Assembly (NCBI RefSeq): GCF_008327685.1
Contig: NZ_BDDE01000030.1
Location: forward strand, 62,001-126,000
Direction of reading: 5' to 3'
Source of the DNA: Actinomadura sp. K4S16
GTDB lineage: Bacteria > Actinomycetota > Actinomycetes > Streptosporangiales > Streptosporangiaceae
Length of the DNA stretch: 64,000 nt
The translations under genes and the position numbers were made by a program. The notes under the pieces were generated by a model. The model saw only the letters and a list, made by a program, of their open reading frames with translations. It had not been told where the DNA came from and made no database searches. Of the stretch, positions 31,877 to 40,288 are shown piece by piece; within the stretch, counting starts at the first letter, position 1, and each line of letters starts with the position of its first letter.

Positions 31877-32974
31877 GTGTCGGGCGCACCGGGGAAGTCG
31901 CGAAAGGACCGCGCCCGCGCCATCGAGGGCTTCGCCGCCGAACTGCGGGCACTGCGCGCCTCGGCGGGCACGCCGTCGTTCCGCGAGATGGCGGGCCGCT
32001 CGCGGGCGATCTCCCACACCACCCTGCATGAGGCGGCCCAGGGCAACCGGCTTCCCAGCTGGGCGACGACGGTCGAGTTCGTCAAGACCTGCGGCGCCGA
32101 CCCGGAGGCCTACCGCGAGCGCTGGGAGGCGGCGAACCGGCTGGTCCGCACGGCGGGCGCCGCGGGGCAGCAGCCGCTCACCGCCCCGGCACCGGCCGAA
32201 CGGGGCGAGGCGGGCCCGGCCGGTCAGGAGCCCGCGCCGACCGGCGTGGCGGCGGCCCTCGACCCGGGCGACCCACGTGCGGGCGACCAGGGCACGCACG
32301 ACCAGGAAGCGCCGGATCCGCATGCGCAGGACCGGGACGGGCCGCGCCAGAGCGGCGAGATCGTGCGCATCTCCGGCCCCGCGGTCCCGTACGTGGTCGA
32401 GCACGGGCCCGCTCAGAGGTTCGCGCGGTCGCGCCGCCGGTACGTCGCGCTGGGGGCCCTGGCCGCGGCCATCGCCGCTGCCGCCGTGATCGGGGACTCC
32501 CTCCTGCCGGACGCCACCGGCAACACCGCCGCCCGCCGGCCGGTCTCTTCCGCCGGCCCGGTGATCACCTCCTCCGACTGCCCCGTGAAGCAGCAGAACC
32601 CGCCGCAGAGCGCGCCCGCGCACGAGGGCGACCGCGCCGTGTTCGTCGCCGACGTCACCCTGCCCGACTGCACCCGCGTCCGCCGCGGCGCGAAGGCCGA
32701 GAAGGTGTGGCGCTTCAAGAACACCGGCGCCGTCGCCTGGCGCGGCTACTCCCTGCACCGCATCGACCTGCCGCAGCGCCGCGACCAGTGCCAGACGATC
32801 GTGGACGTCCCGGTCCCGGACACACCGCCCGGCGGGGTCGTCGACATCCGGACCCAGGTGACGGCCCCGCCCGGGCCGGCCTTCTGTTTCGTGCGCTTTA
32901 AAATGCTCGACGGCAATGGCGAAGTGGCATTCCCGGGCAACCGGCCGGTGAACTTCCAGCTGATCGTGGGATAG
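31877..32974 (+). CDS. XRE-type HTH / transmembrane / NBR1-like (FW) domain protein
   Basis: 365 residues in three parts. Residues 15-90 are an XRE-like HTH typical of actinomycetes (LRASAGTPSFREMAGRS, SHTTLHEAAQGNRLPSW). A disordered linker is followed by one transmembrane helix at about 188-206 (YVALGALAAAIAAAAVIG). The outside part (about 255-365) looks like an NBR1-type Ig-like FW domain: EKVWRFKNTGAVAWRGYSLHRI and later FCFVRFKMLDGNGEVAFPG. Four cysteines (235, 265, 305, 337) may form two disulfides. The topology suggests a membrane-spanning sensor with DNA-binding domain inside. GTG 31877; no adjacent partner. Confidence 0.7.
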   Translation: MSGAPGKSRKDRARAIEGFAAELRALRASAGTPSFREMAGRSRAISHTTLHEAAQGNRLPSWATTVEFVKTCGADPEAYRERWEAANRLVRTAGAAGQQPLTAPAPAERGEAGPAGQEPAPTGVAAALDPGDPRAGDQGTHDQEAPDPHAQDRDGPRQSGEIVRISGPAVPYVVEHGPAQRFARSRRRYVALGALAAAIAAAAVIGDSLLPDATGNTAARRPVSSAGPVITSSDCPVKQQNPPQSAPAHEGDRAVFVADVTLPDCTRVRRGAKAEKVWRFKNTGAVAWRGYSLHRIDLPQRRDQCQTIVDVPVPDTPPGGVVDIRTQVTAPPGPAFCFVRFKMLDGNGEVAFPGNRPVNFQLIVG

Positions 32975-33050
32975 CCGCCGGCGGCAGTTCCGCATTTCCC
33001 GGGCGCCGGAGCCGCCGCGGGCCGCGTCCGGGCGTTTTCCGGCGCCCGGG

Positions 33051-33590
33051 TCATGCCCGGCCGTGCGGATCCACCGCCGGGATGCGGCGCCAGACCTCGT
33101 CGACGGCCAGGTGCAGGGCGCCGGTGAGGACGCGCAGGTGGCCGGCGAGGTCCACCGACGTCCAGCCGGGCACGCTCGGCGCCAGCAGGACGCGGCTCGC
33201 GCCGGGGTCGACGATGCCCGGCGGGGCGGCCACCACCCCGGCGATCTCGTCCGCGCCGAGACCGGCCTCCTGGAGGGCGAGCCCGATCACCTCGTCGGCG
33301 GCGCGCAGGAGGTGGCAGGCCTCGCTCAGCCCGGCCTCGCTCCGGCCGACGGGGCGTCGGACGGCCGCCAGGCGCCGGGCGGCGAGGTCGCCGACCCCCG
33401 CGCTGACCGTGTGCGGGCCGACGTCGAGCCCGAGCACGGGCGCGGGCGCGGCCGTGCAGGGAGACCCGGACGGTGGGGCGGCCGCCGTGCGGGACGCGGC
33501 CGCCGGGTCGTGCTGCTGGAGCCAGCCCGCCTCGACCAGGTCGTCCACCGCCTGCCCCACGGTGGGACAGGTGAGGCCGGGCGTCCACTG
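33051..33590 (-). pseudogene. Remnant of a ROK-family regulator/kinase gene
   Basis: The minus strand reads GLTCPTVGQAVDDLVEAGWLQQHD, the end of a ROK-type winged HTH. It is followed by the first part of the ASKHA kinase-like domain: VLGLDVGPHTVSAGVGDLAAR, VIGLALQEAGLGADEI, VVAAPPGIVD and LAPSVPGWTSVDLAGHL. The frame then stops at 33051 where ROK proteins normally continue with the ND.N..A and CGxCGCxG segments. The first HTH helix is also missing. About 180 of some 390 residues remain, so both ends were lost. Confidence 0.65.
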
Positions 33591-33645
33591 GTTCGGCATC
33601 GGCGGCCGCAACGGGCCCCGCCCCGCCGCCGACGCGGGCGACACC

Positions 33646-33756
33646 ATGGCCACCGAGGCCCGGGCCCGCTACGTCCGGGTGGTGGGGACCGGCAACACCG
33701 CCAACCTCACCTTCCACCTCACCGAGGTGAGCGTCTACGGCACGCCGGTCGCGTGA
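33646..33756 (+). pseudogene. C-terminal remnant of an F5/8-type C (discoidin/CBM32) domain
   Basis: The plus strand ends with ARYVRVVGTGNTANLTFHLTEVSVYGTPVA (in parts) before TGA 33756. This matches the last two strands of discoidin-like carbohydrate-binding domains (ARYVR......T....SV.EV.VYG). Nothing upstream continues the domain: the DNA before it is the broken ROK gene on the other strand. So it is the 3' end of a secreted glycosidase-like gene joined to unrelated sequence. Confidence 0.55.
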
Positions 33757-33762
33757 CCGGCG

Positions 33763-34584
33763 TCAGGGCTTGTGCCCGACGCCCCCGACGCTCCAGATCG
33801 GCCTGGACGTCTCGATGGTCTCGTGCTCGGGACGCCACATGGGGAGGTAGACGACACCGGGCTCGACCAGGTCCCAGCCGGAGAAGAGCCGCTCCACCTC
33901 GGCCCTGGTGCGGATGTTCGACCGGGGCGTGCCGCGGATCGCGTGGGTCTGCTGCTGGTAGAGGAAGGCGAGCCGCGCGGTGACCTCCGGGCACAGGTCG
34001 CTGACCGGATGCGAGATCGCCATGTAGCTGCCCGGGGCCATCAGGTCGCCCAGCCGCCCGACGCTCCGCGCCACCTCCTCGTCGTCGGGGATGGTGTAGA
34101 GGACGTGGAAGAACAGCAGCGCCGTCGGCTGGTCGAGGTCGATCAGGCGGCGCAGGGCCGGGTCGCCCGCGATCCCTTCGGCATCGCGCATGTCGGCCTC
34201 GACGACCGCGGTGCGGGGGTCCTTCCCCAGCAGGGCCTGGGCGTGGACGCGCACCACGGGGTCGTTGTCCACGTACACGACCCGGCAGTCGGGCGCCACC
34301 GCCTGGGCGATCTGGTGGACGCTTCCCTGCGTGGGCAGACCGGTCCCGATGTCCAGGAACTGGCGGATTCCCGCGGCCGCGAGGAACCGCACGACGCGGT
34401 CCAGGAACTTGCGGCCCTCCCGCGCCAGGACGGGCAGCTCCGGTGCCAGCTCGATCGCCTGGAGCGCCGCCTCCCGGTCGGCGGCGTAGTTGTCCTTGCC
34501 GCCGAGGTAGTAGTCGTGCATGCGGCTCTCGTTGGGCGCGGTCGGGTCGAACGCCTGAGGCTCGTGCCCTGCGGGGAAGGGCAT
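33763..34584 (-). CDS. SAM-dependent methyltransferase, PF04672 (DUF574) type, copy 1
   Basis: 273 residues. The family hallmarks are NESRMHDYYLGGKDNYAADREAA near the start, QFLDIGTGLPTQGSVHQIAQ as motif I, VVYVDNDPVVRVHAQALL, and LLFFHVLYTIPDDEE. It ends with LPMWRPEHE and SVGGVGHKP. This family is expanded in actinomycetes with unknown substrates. ATG 34584 follows GGAG and gives family length. A paralogue with the same landmarks lies 1.6 kb away at 36182 in the opposite orientation. Confidence 0.85.
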   Translation of the reverse strand: MPFPAGHEPQAFDPTAPNESRMHDYYLGGKDNYAADREAALQAIELAPELPVLAREGRKFLDRVVRFLAAAGIRQFLDIGTGLPTQGSVHQIAQAVAPDCRVVYVDNDPVVRVHAQALLGKDPRTAVVEADMRDAEGIAGDPALRRLIDLDQPTALLFFHVLYTIPDDEEVARSVGRLGDLMAPGSYMAISHPVSDLCPEVTARLAFLYQQQTHAIRGTPRSNIRTRAEVERLFSGWDLVEPGVVYLPMWRPEHETIETSRPIWSVGGVGHKP

Positions 34585-34686
34585 GACTTCTCCATTCAGC
34601 TGACATCCGGCGGAGGACGCGCGGCCGCCGGAGGTAACCGCCACCGAAGCACTCAAGTTAGGGGCCTTCGCCGCGGTTGTCGATCG

Positions 34687-35340
34687 TCAGGGCCGCGCGG
34701 CGGCGCAGGCGGCGAGCATGAGCTGGTGCTGGTCGAACCGGTCCGGTGAGCCGATCCAGGGCTCGGCCGCCGCGTCGGCGAGCCGGGCCGCCCCGCCCGC
34801 GGCGAGCGGATGCCCGGCCGGGACGAGCAGGTCCTGCGGCTCGTCGAGCACCGGCCACTGCGCGAACCGCGCGTCGTCCGGGGCCGGGGTCTGCTCGCTG
34901 GGGACGACCACGGCGATGTCGCAGTGCCGGGCGAGGAGCAGGTGGGCGGCGTCCTCGCTCTCCTTCTCGCTCATGTGCACGGCGAGCGCCGGATGCTCCT
35001 CGCGGAGCCGCGGCGGCCGGCGCCACGAGCGCGGCGAGGGCGCTGGAGACGGCGCAGAACCGCACCTGCCGGCCGTCCCGGCGCGGTGGCCGGCGAGGTC
35101 GGCGCGGGCACGCTCCCACTGCGCGGCCAGGACGTCGGCGTGCCGCAGCACCGTGTGCGCCGCGGCGGTGAGCCGCACCCGCCGCCCCTGCGCCTCCAGC
35201 AGGTCGACGCCGAGGTCGCGGGCGAGCTGCCGGAGCTGCTGCGACACCGTCGAGGGCGTCAGGTGCAGCGCGTCGGCGGTCGCGGTGACCGTGCCCCGCT
35301 CCCGCAGCACGCGCAGGGTCTCCAGGCGATGGTCGATCAT
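34687..35340 (-). pseudogene. Degraded LysR-family regulator
   Basis: The HTH (LETLRVLRERGTVTATADALHLTPSTVSQQLRQLA in parts) is intact. Then one base is lost near 35066 and one gained near 35011, so about 19 codons (residues 92-110) are read in the wrong frame; the correct frame there encodes QVRFCAVSSALAALVAPAAA. After that the effector domain resumes (RLREEHPALAVHMSEKESED) and stops at residue 217 after LAACAAARP, about 80 residues short of a full LysR. The start ATG 35340 faces a fragment of its presumed target gene (EamA). Confidence 0.7.
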
Positions 35341-35350
35341 GCGGCGACCG

Positions 35351-35433
35351 GAGGTGCTGGTCGCGGGCCTCGGCCTCGCGCTGCTCTCCGCCGTCATCCC
35401 GTGGTCGCTGGACATGGCGGCGCTGCGCAAAAG
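35351..35433 (+). pseudogene. Internal fragment of an EamA/RhtA-type exporter gene
   Basis: The plus strand encodes EVLVAGLGLALLSAVIPWSL, then DMAALRK, a transmembrane piece typical of EamA/RhtA exporters (LL.S..PY.LE..AL). No start, no other helices and no continuation are present: after LRK the sequence turns into the promoter of the secreted-protein gene. LysR/EamA divergent pairs are common, so a deletion probably joined the LysR start region to the middle of its target. Confidence 0.5.
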
Positions 35434-35513
35434 GATTGATCTTGGTTTCGGATCGTCCGTAAGGTCGTTCGTGATCAAGGAGAGCCTCGCGGCTTCTCCG
35501 GACAGGAGGGCAA

Positions 35514-36020
35514 GTGAAGCAGCGGATGGGCCGGGTGCTGGCCACGGGGCTGGCGGCGACGTCGCTGGCCGGTCTCGGCACGCTGACGCTGGCGGGACCC
35601 GCGAACGCGACCGACACCCAGTGCGCGACGAGTTCGAAGGAGTACCCGACCAACGGCTTCAACGCCGACGTCACGGTGAAGCTCTGCATCTACCGCAACT
35701 GGGGCGGCTCGGGAGGCGGCGACAGCTACAAGTGGGCGACCGCCGAGGTCAGCTGGGGCGACTCGGGGGCGGGCAAGTTCGAGAACTTCGACGTCCAGGT
35801 CCGGATCGAGCAGAACGACTCCGACGTCAAGACCAGGACCTGCGACTTCACCTCGGAGATCAACGGCAGCTCCTCCGGCTCGCGCACCTGTCGGCTGCCG
35901 AGTTCCGGCTCCTACCTGAACATCAGCGGGAACACCGCCGACGGGCACGTCGTCGCCAACGTCAACGACGACGGCCAGGGGGACCAGACCTGGGGTCTGC
36001 AGGGCACCCCCAAGCTCTGA
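35514..36020 (+). CDS. Secreted hypothetical protein, 168 aa
   Basis: A signal peptide (MGRVLATGLAATSLAGLGTL and Ala-rich end, cleavage likely after NA-T, about residue 33) is followed by a Gly/Ser/Asp/Thr-rich beta-type domain: YPTNGFNADVTVKLCIYRNWGG, YKWATAEVSWGD, FDVQVRIEQNDSDV. Four cysteines lie in two pairs, suggesting disulfides. No family recognised. GTG 35514 has AGGAGG six bases upstream. It ends at a hairpin terminator. Confidence 0.75.
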   Translation: MKQRMGRVLATGLAATSLAGLGTLTLAGPANATDTQCATSSKEYPTNGFNADVTVKLCIYRNWGGSGGGDSYKWATAEVSWGDSGAGKFENFDVQVRIEQNDSDVKTRTCDFTSEINGSSSGSRTCRLPSSGSYLNISGNTADGHVVANVNDDGQGDQTWGLQGTPKL

Positions 36021-36031
36021 CCCCCGGCGAG

Positions 36032-36068
36032 GGGAGGCCGCGGCCGGACCGCCGGGCCGGGGCCTCCC
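36032..36068 (+). terminator. Hairpin terminator after the secreted-protein gene
   Basis: GGGAGGCC (36032-36039) pairs with GGCCTCCC (36061-36068). The region between is GC-rich and can fold further. It begins 11 bases after the stop at 36020. Confidence 0.7.
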
Positions 36069-36181
36069 GCCGTCCGACCGAATCGTGATCGGTTGTTCGT
36101 GTGGACCGGTCCGATGGAGCGATCGCAGACCATAGAGTGGCGTGTGAAGATCAGCATGGGGCTGTCCGCGAGGGAGGCACG

Positions 36182-36985
36182 GTGGCAGGCGAGGGGTTTG
36201 GGCCAGGCGGATTCGACCCGAGCGTGCCGAACATCGCTCGCATGTACGACTACTACCTCGGCGGCAAGGACCACTACGAGGCCGACCGCCTCCGCGCCGA
36301 GGAGGCCAAGGCCGCCGACCCCACCCTGACCACCCTGATCAAGGAGAACCGGGCGTTCATGGGCCGCGCCGTCCGGTACATGGCCGAGCAGGGCATCGAC
36401 CAGTTCCTCGACATCGGCACCGGGCTGCCCACCCAGCAGAACGTCCACCAGATCGCGCAGGCGGTGAACCCCGCCGCCCGCGTCGCCTACGTCGACTACG
36501 ACGGCCAGGTGGTCGCGCACGGCCGGGCCATCCTCGCCGACTCGCCCGGAACCCGGATGGTCCAGGCCGACATCCGCCGGCCCCGCGAGATCCTGGAGCA
36601 CCCCGAGATCACCCGGCTGCTGGACCTGCGGAAGCCGGTCGCGCTGCTGACGATCGCGACCCTGCACTTCATCCCGGACGAGGACGACCCGCCCGGCATC
36701 ATGGCCGAGCTGCGCGACGCCCTCGCTCCCGGCAGCCACATGGCGATCACCCACGCCTCCGCCGACGGCGTGCCCGAGATCGTGGCGAAGGTCGTGGAGG
36801 TCTACAAGAGGACGAACGCGCCCGGCACGCCGCGGACCCGCGAGCAGGTGACGGGGCTGTTCGGCGACTTCGACCTGGTCGACCCCGGCCTGGTGTGGGC
36901 GCCGCTGTGGCGGCCCGAGCGTCCGGTCGCGCTCGAGGAGGCCCTGCCGATCTGGTTCTACGCCGGAGTCGGCCGCAAGCTCTGA
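36182..36985 (+). CDS. SAM-dependent methyltransferase, PF04672 (DUF574) type, copy 2
   Basis: 267 residues with the same landmarks as copy 1: NIARMYDYYLGGKDHYEADR, FLDIGTGLPTQQNVHQIAQ, VAYVDYDGQVVAHGRAIL, HFIPDEDDPPG, APLWRPERP and FYAGVGRKL. The second-strand acidic pair is DYD here versus DND in copy 1. GTG 36182 follows AGGGAGG. It sits 54 bp upstream of the acyl-CoA ligase gene on the same strand, but shared transcription is uncertain. Substrate unknown. Confidence 0.85.
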   Translation: MAGEGFGPGGFDPSVPNIARMYDYYLGGKDHYEADRLRAEEAKAADPTLTTLIKENRAFMGRAVRYMAEQGIDQFLDIGTGLPTQQNVHQIAQAVNPAARVAYVDYDGQVVAHGRAILADSPGTRMVQADIRRPREILEHPEITRLLDLRKPVALLTIATLHFIPDEDDPPGIMAELRDALAPGSHMAITHASADGVPEIVAKVVEVYKRTNAPGTPRTREQVTGLFGDFDLVDPGLVWAPLWRPERPVALEEALPIWFYAGVGRKL

Positions 36986-37039
36986 GGTGTGTGCACGACC
37001 GCTCCCTGATGAGATGCCACCGGGACGAGGGAAGGCGAC

Positions 37040-38566
37040 ATGCGTGCAGTGACGGTCGGAGGGGCGCTGGAGGCCGCGGCGACGCGGGACGAGGCGTTCC
37101 TCCACGACGGCGACCACACCATCACGTTCACCGGGTTCGACGAGCTGACCGACCGGGTCGCGGCCGGGCTGCTGGCCCGCGGCGTCGGCCGGGGCGACCG
37201 CGTCGGCCTGCTCGGCCCCAACACCGCGCAGTGGCTGGCGGCGTTCTTCGGCGCGGCCCGGATCGGCGCCGTCGTCGTCCCGCTCAACGTCCGCTACCGG
37301 GAGCGGGAGCTGTCCCACATGCTCGGCCAGAGCGGCGCCCGGCTGGTCATCAGCGTCGACGCCGTGCCCGACTTCGACTTCGCCGCCTACTTCGAGTCGT
37401 CCGGGATCCCCGCCGTGTACTTCGGTGCGGGCTTCGACGCCCTGGCCTCCGCCCCGGCCCCCGAGTCCCTCCCCGCGGCCCGCGCCGCGGTGGCTCCGGA
37501 CGACCCGCTGATGATCCTCTACACGTCCGGGACCACGGGACGCCCCAAGGGCGCGGTCATCACCCACCGCAGCATCCTGGCCTCCGCCTCGGCCCAGGCC
37601 GACCACTTCGGAATGGCGGACGACGACGTCCTGCTCGGGCACCTCCCGTTCAACCACGTCGGCGGCATCACCTGCACGATCATGGCGGCGCTGGTCAGCG
37701 GGGGATCGGTCGCGCTCCTGCCCGCGTTCTCGCCGGACGCCGCCCTGCGCGCGATCGAGCGGCACCGGGTGACGTTCCTCGGCGCCGTCCCGACGATGTA
37801 CGTGCTGATGCTCGGCCGCCCCGACTTCGCCGAGCACGACGTCTCGTCCGTGCGGCTGTGCATGGCGGGCGGCTCCAACGTGGAGCCCGCGCTCGCCGAC
37901 GCGATCCGGCGCGGCTTCCCCGGCGCGCCGCTCTACGGCCTGTACGGCCTGTCGGAGTCGTCGGGCGCCTGCGTGCTGTCGCCGATGGACGACGACCCCG
38001 AGACGGTCTCCCGGACTCTCGGGGCGGTCATCGGCGACTTCGAGGCCCGCGTGACGGCGCCCGACGGCACCGTCCTCCCGCCGGGCGAGACCGGCGAGCT
38101 CCAGATCCGCGGCGCCTGCGTCGCCGCCGGATACTGGGACATGCCGGACGAGACCGCGGAGGTCTTCCTCCCGGACGGCTGGCTCGCCACCGGGGACATG
38201 GTCGAGATGGAGCCCGACGGGCACCTGGTCCTGCGCGGGCGCAAGAAGGAGATGTACATCCAGGGCGGCTTCAACGTCTACCCGGTCGAGATCGAGAACG
38301 TCCTGACCGCCCACCCGAAGGTCGCGATGGCCGCGGGCATCGGGGTCCCCGACGCGGTCCTGGGCGAGGTCGGGCGCTTCTACGTCGTCCCACGCCCGGA
38401 CGCCGAGCCGCCCACCGCCGAGGAACTGACCGCCTACTGCCGGGACCGCCTGGCCGACTACAAGGTCCCGCGCCAGTTCGTCATCACCCGGGACGTCCCC
38501 CTGACCCCCGTAGGCAAGATCCATAAGGCCCTCCTCAAGGACGGCGACCAGCCCGCCCCGAAGTGA
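37040..38566 (+). CDS. Acyl-CoA synthetase (class I adenylate-forming, FadD-like)
   Basis: 508 residues with all core motifs of the ANL superfamily: the P-loop YTSGTTGRPKGAVITH (A3), GLYGLSESSG (A5), GWLATGDM (A7), the hinge and A8 region GRKKEMYIQGGFNVYPVEIE, and the catalytic Lys in PVGKIHKALL (A10). It should activate a carboxylic acid to its CoA thioester through an acyl-AMP. The pocket does not reveal chain length. ATG 37040 follows GAGGGAAGG. Stand-alone; no beta-oxidation genes adjoin. Confidence 0.88.
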   Translation: MRAVTVGGALEAAATRDEAFLHDGDHTITFTGFDELTDRVAAGLLARGVGRGDRVGLLGPNTAQWLAAFFGAARIGAVVVPLNVRYRERELSHMLGQSGARLVISVDAVPDFDFAAYFESSGIPAVYFGAGFDALASAPAPESLPAARAAVAPDDPLMILYTSGTTGRPKGAVITHRSILASASAQADHFGMADDDVLLGHLPFNHVGGITCTIMAALVSGGSVALLPAFSPDAALRAIERHRVTFLGAVPTMYVLMLGRPDFAEHDVSSVRLCMAGGSNVEPALADAIRRGFPGAPLYGLYGLSESSGACVLSPMDDDPETVSRTLGAVIGDFEARVTAPDGTVLPPGETGELQIRGACVAAGYWDMPDETAEVFLPDGWLATGDMVEMEPDGHLVLRGRKKEMYIQGGFNVYPVEIENVLTAHPKVAMAAGIGVPDAVLGEVGRFYVVPRPDAEPPTAEELTAYCRDRLADYKVPRQFVITRDVPLTPVGKIHKALLKDGDQPAPK

Positions 38567-38611
38567 GCCCGGGCGCCGGGGAGGGAACGGCCTCCCCGGC
38601 CGCCCGGAGGG

Positions 38612-39175
38612 CTACGGGAGCGCGTGGGCGGCGATCGTCTCGGCGAGGGCCTCCGAAGCGGGCGCGTTGACGAGCCTCCACCGCGCGGCGCCGGGGATGA
38701 GGGCCCACCACTCCTTGGTGTGGGCGCCCCACCAGCAGATGACCCCGAAGCGCGCGTGGAGGTCGGCGATCGTTCTCGTGCGGGACGGGTCGGGGTCGGG
38801 CGGCGGGGCCGGGAGCGCGACGCCGTTCCGCACCGGGCGGCGCGCCCGGCGGGCGAGCGCGGCCGTCACGAAGGGCGTGAGGATCCGGGTGACCTGCCCG
38901 GCCGCGCCGGCCGGGTCCGTGTGCGGGCCCAGCTCCTCTCCGGTGCTGGACCGGTAGCACCAGAGGTCCGGCGCCGCCCCGGGGACGAGCGCGATGCTCT
39001 CGCCGAACCCCGGGACGGCCGGGTCGAAGACGCGCAGGAACGGGCGCGTCCCCTCGTAGCGCGGCACGGCCTCCCAGCCCTCCCGGACCACTTCCCGTGC
39101 GAGCCGGTCGAGATGGTCCGTGATGGAGGACGCCGAGGCGCCGGTAGGGAGATGCTTCGGTTCGATCCATCCCAT
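38612..39175 (-). CDS. Hypothetical protein, 187 aa (second gene of a coupled pair)
   Basis: A soluble protein: HLDRLAREVVREGWEAVPRYEGTRPFLRVFDPAVPG (in parts), WCYRSSTGEELGPHTDPAGAAGQVTRIL, and a Trp-rich end GVICWWGAHTKEWWALIPGAARW. Similar small proteins are common in actinomycetes beside short regulatory genes; no activity is known. ATG 39175 overlaps the stop of the preceding 85-aa gene in a TAATG junction, so translation is coupled. Confidence 0.65.
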   Translation of the reverse strand: MGWIEPKHLPTGASASSITDHLDRLAREVVREGWEAVPRYEGTRPFLRVFDPAVPGFGESIALVPGAAPDLWCYRSSTGEELGPHTDPAGAAGQVTRILTPFVTAALARRARRPVRNGVALPAPPPDPDPSRTRTIADLHARFGVICWWGAHTKEWWALIPGAARWRLVNAPASEALAETIAAHALP

Positions 39176-39432
39176 TACCGGCGCCCCCGGCTGCCGCGTA
39201 GGGGCGTCGGCCGGCAGGCTGCGCGGCTGAGCTCGTTGGTGAGCACCTTGCGGAGTTCGTCCGCGGTGGTGCATATAACGGTCGGGTCAATGCCGGCCTT
39301 CGGGTCGTGCAGCGTGGCGACCCAGTCGCCGAGCTTTCCGTCGTAGCGCGTCGCGCGCCAGATCCGGTGGCCCTGGAAGTCCTCGCGGAGACGGGCTAAC
39401 GCCTGGTCAGCGGGGTTGACGGGCGTGTCCAT
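39175..39432 (-). CDS. Small hypothetical protein, 85 aa (first gene of a coupled pair)
   Basis: ALARLREDFQGHRIWRATRYDGKLGDWVATLHDP (in parts), then TVICTTADELRKVLTNELS. This pattern (LR..F.GW.IW followed by a short linker and LR..L..E) is common in small actinobacterial proteins found with membrane or regulatory partners. Function unknown. ATG 39432 lacks a strong ribosome site (GGAAG, weak). It is translationally coupled to the 187-aa gene through TAATG. Confidence 0.65.
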   Translation of the reverse strand: MDTPVNPADQALARLREDFQGHRIWRATRYDGKLGDWVATLHDPKAGIDPTVICTTADELRKVLTNELSRAACRPTPLRGSRGRR

Positions 39433-40252
39433 GATCAGTTTTGGCTTCCGTTGGTGGTTGCTCTGCGTTACCGATCCTAATCTTCCCGTGGCCGGGTCGA
39501 CTTTTGGAAGAGCGGGGAGCCCGGCAGATGGAAAGCTCTCGGCAGCGTTAGAAAACACTTCGCTTCCGGACCGCCCGGGTTCTCCGTGCCCGCCGCCCCG
39601 CAATCCCGGGGTTCCGCCGCCTCTCGACTGCTTTGGCGGGTAACGCCTGGTTGCCGGACGGGCCGCATCTCGTCTCCTTCCGTTCCGTGCAATCCGGAGT
39701 AACTGGACAATTCTCGCTCGGGCTCGGCGGGCCGGGGGCCGGCCGAGTGGGACCGGACTCGGACGGTCCGCGGCGGGACGCGTCCTCCGCTCGTGCGGCC
39801 GGTCGTCGTCAGCGCCATGAACCAGGGAACGCGAGGCCGCGCGGAATGGAAAATCATCGGCCACAAGCGGCCATTCGTCGATGGCGGATCGCCATATTAC
39901 GGTCATTCCAATTCCGGGTCGTGCAACTTGCGCGGTAATTGCCGGTGCCATGGTCACTGATAATCAAGCCGCCGTGTCGCCTCCGCATCTCGGAAGGGCG
40001 AATGTGTGACGAATAGAGCATTGTGCATTCAAGTTCAAAGCGGTGCGGTTCGGTACTACTCGGCGTCCCGCATTCCGACCGCCCTCCTGGGCGGTCGTGA
40101 AGTCCTGGGCGCCGAATGCCTCGAGCCCGGGACCGGGCGCGGCGCCTGCGGCGCGCGGTCGCACGGCGCCTTCGAGGCCCAGCCGATGCGACCGGGCCGT
40201 GCGGGGCGGTGAACGACTTCCCCCGTCCCGGACCTGTGGAAGCGCGGCGGCG
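39433..40252. other. Gene-poor, comparatively AT-rich stretch
   Basis: About 820 bp without a convincing gene. Short frames on both strands have no recognisable domain or ribosome site. From about 39840 to 40040 the DNA is clearly richer in A/T than the surroundings, with blocks such as GATAATCAAG and GCATTCAAGTTCAAAG. It may hold decayed genes and the upstream regulatory region of the coupled pair or of argG. No repeat or RNA gene was recognised. Confidence 0.5.
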
Positions 40253-40282
40253 TTGCATGTTCATGCAGGAGCGTGCATACTT
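40253..40282 (+). promoter_or_regulatory. argG promoter with ARG-box-like palindrome
   Basis: TTGCAT (40253-40258) and CATACT (40276-40281) are spaced by 17 bp and place the transcription start at or next to the ATG at 40289, so the mRNA should be leaderless. The perfect dyad TGCATGTTCATGCA (40254-40267) overlaps the -35, and TGCATACTTGTGC follows 20 bp downstream. Tandem TGCAT-type dyads two helical turns apart are what ArgR hexamers bind in actinomycetes. Confidence 0.6.
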
Positions 40283-40288
40283 GTGCTC

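Noticed and set aside
40006..40212. Small plus-strand frame in the gene-poor stretch
   Set aside because: No ribosome site, no domain, and the second half becomes Gly/Arg shadow-like; not enough to call a gene.
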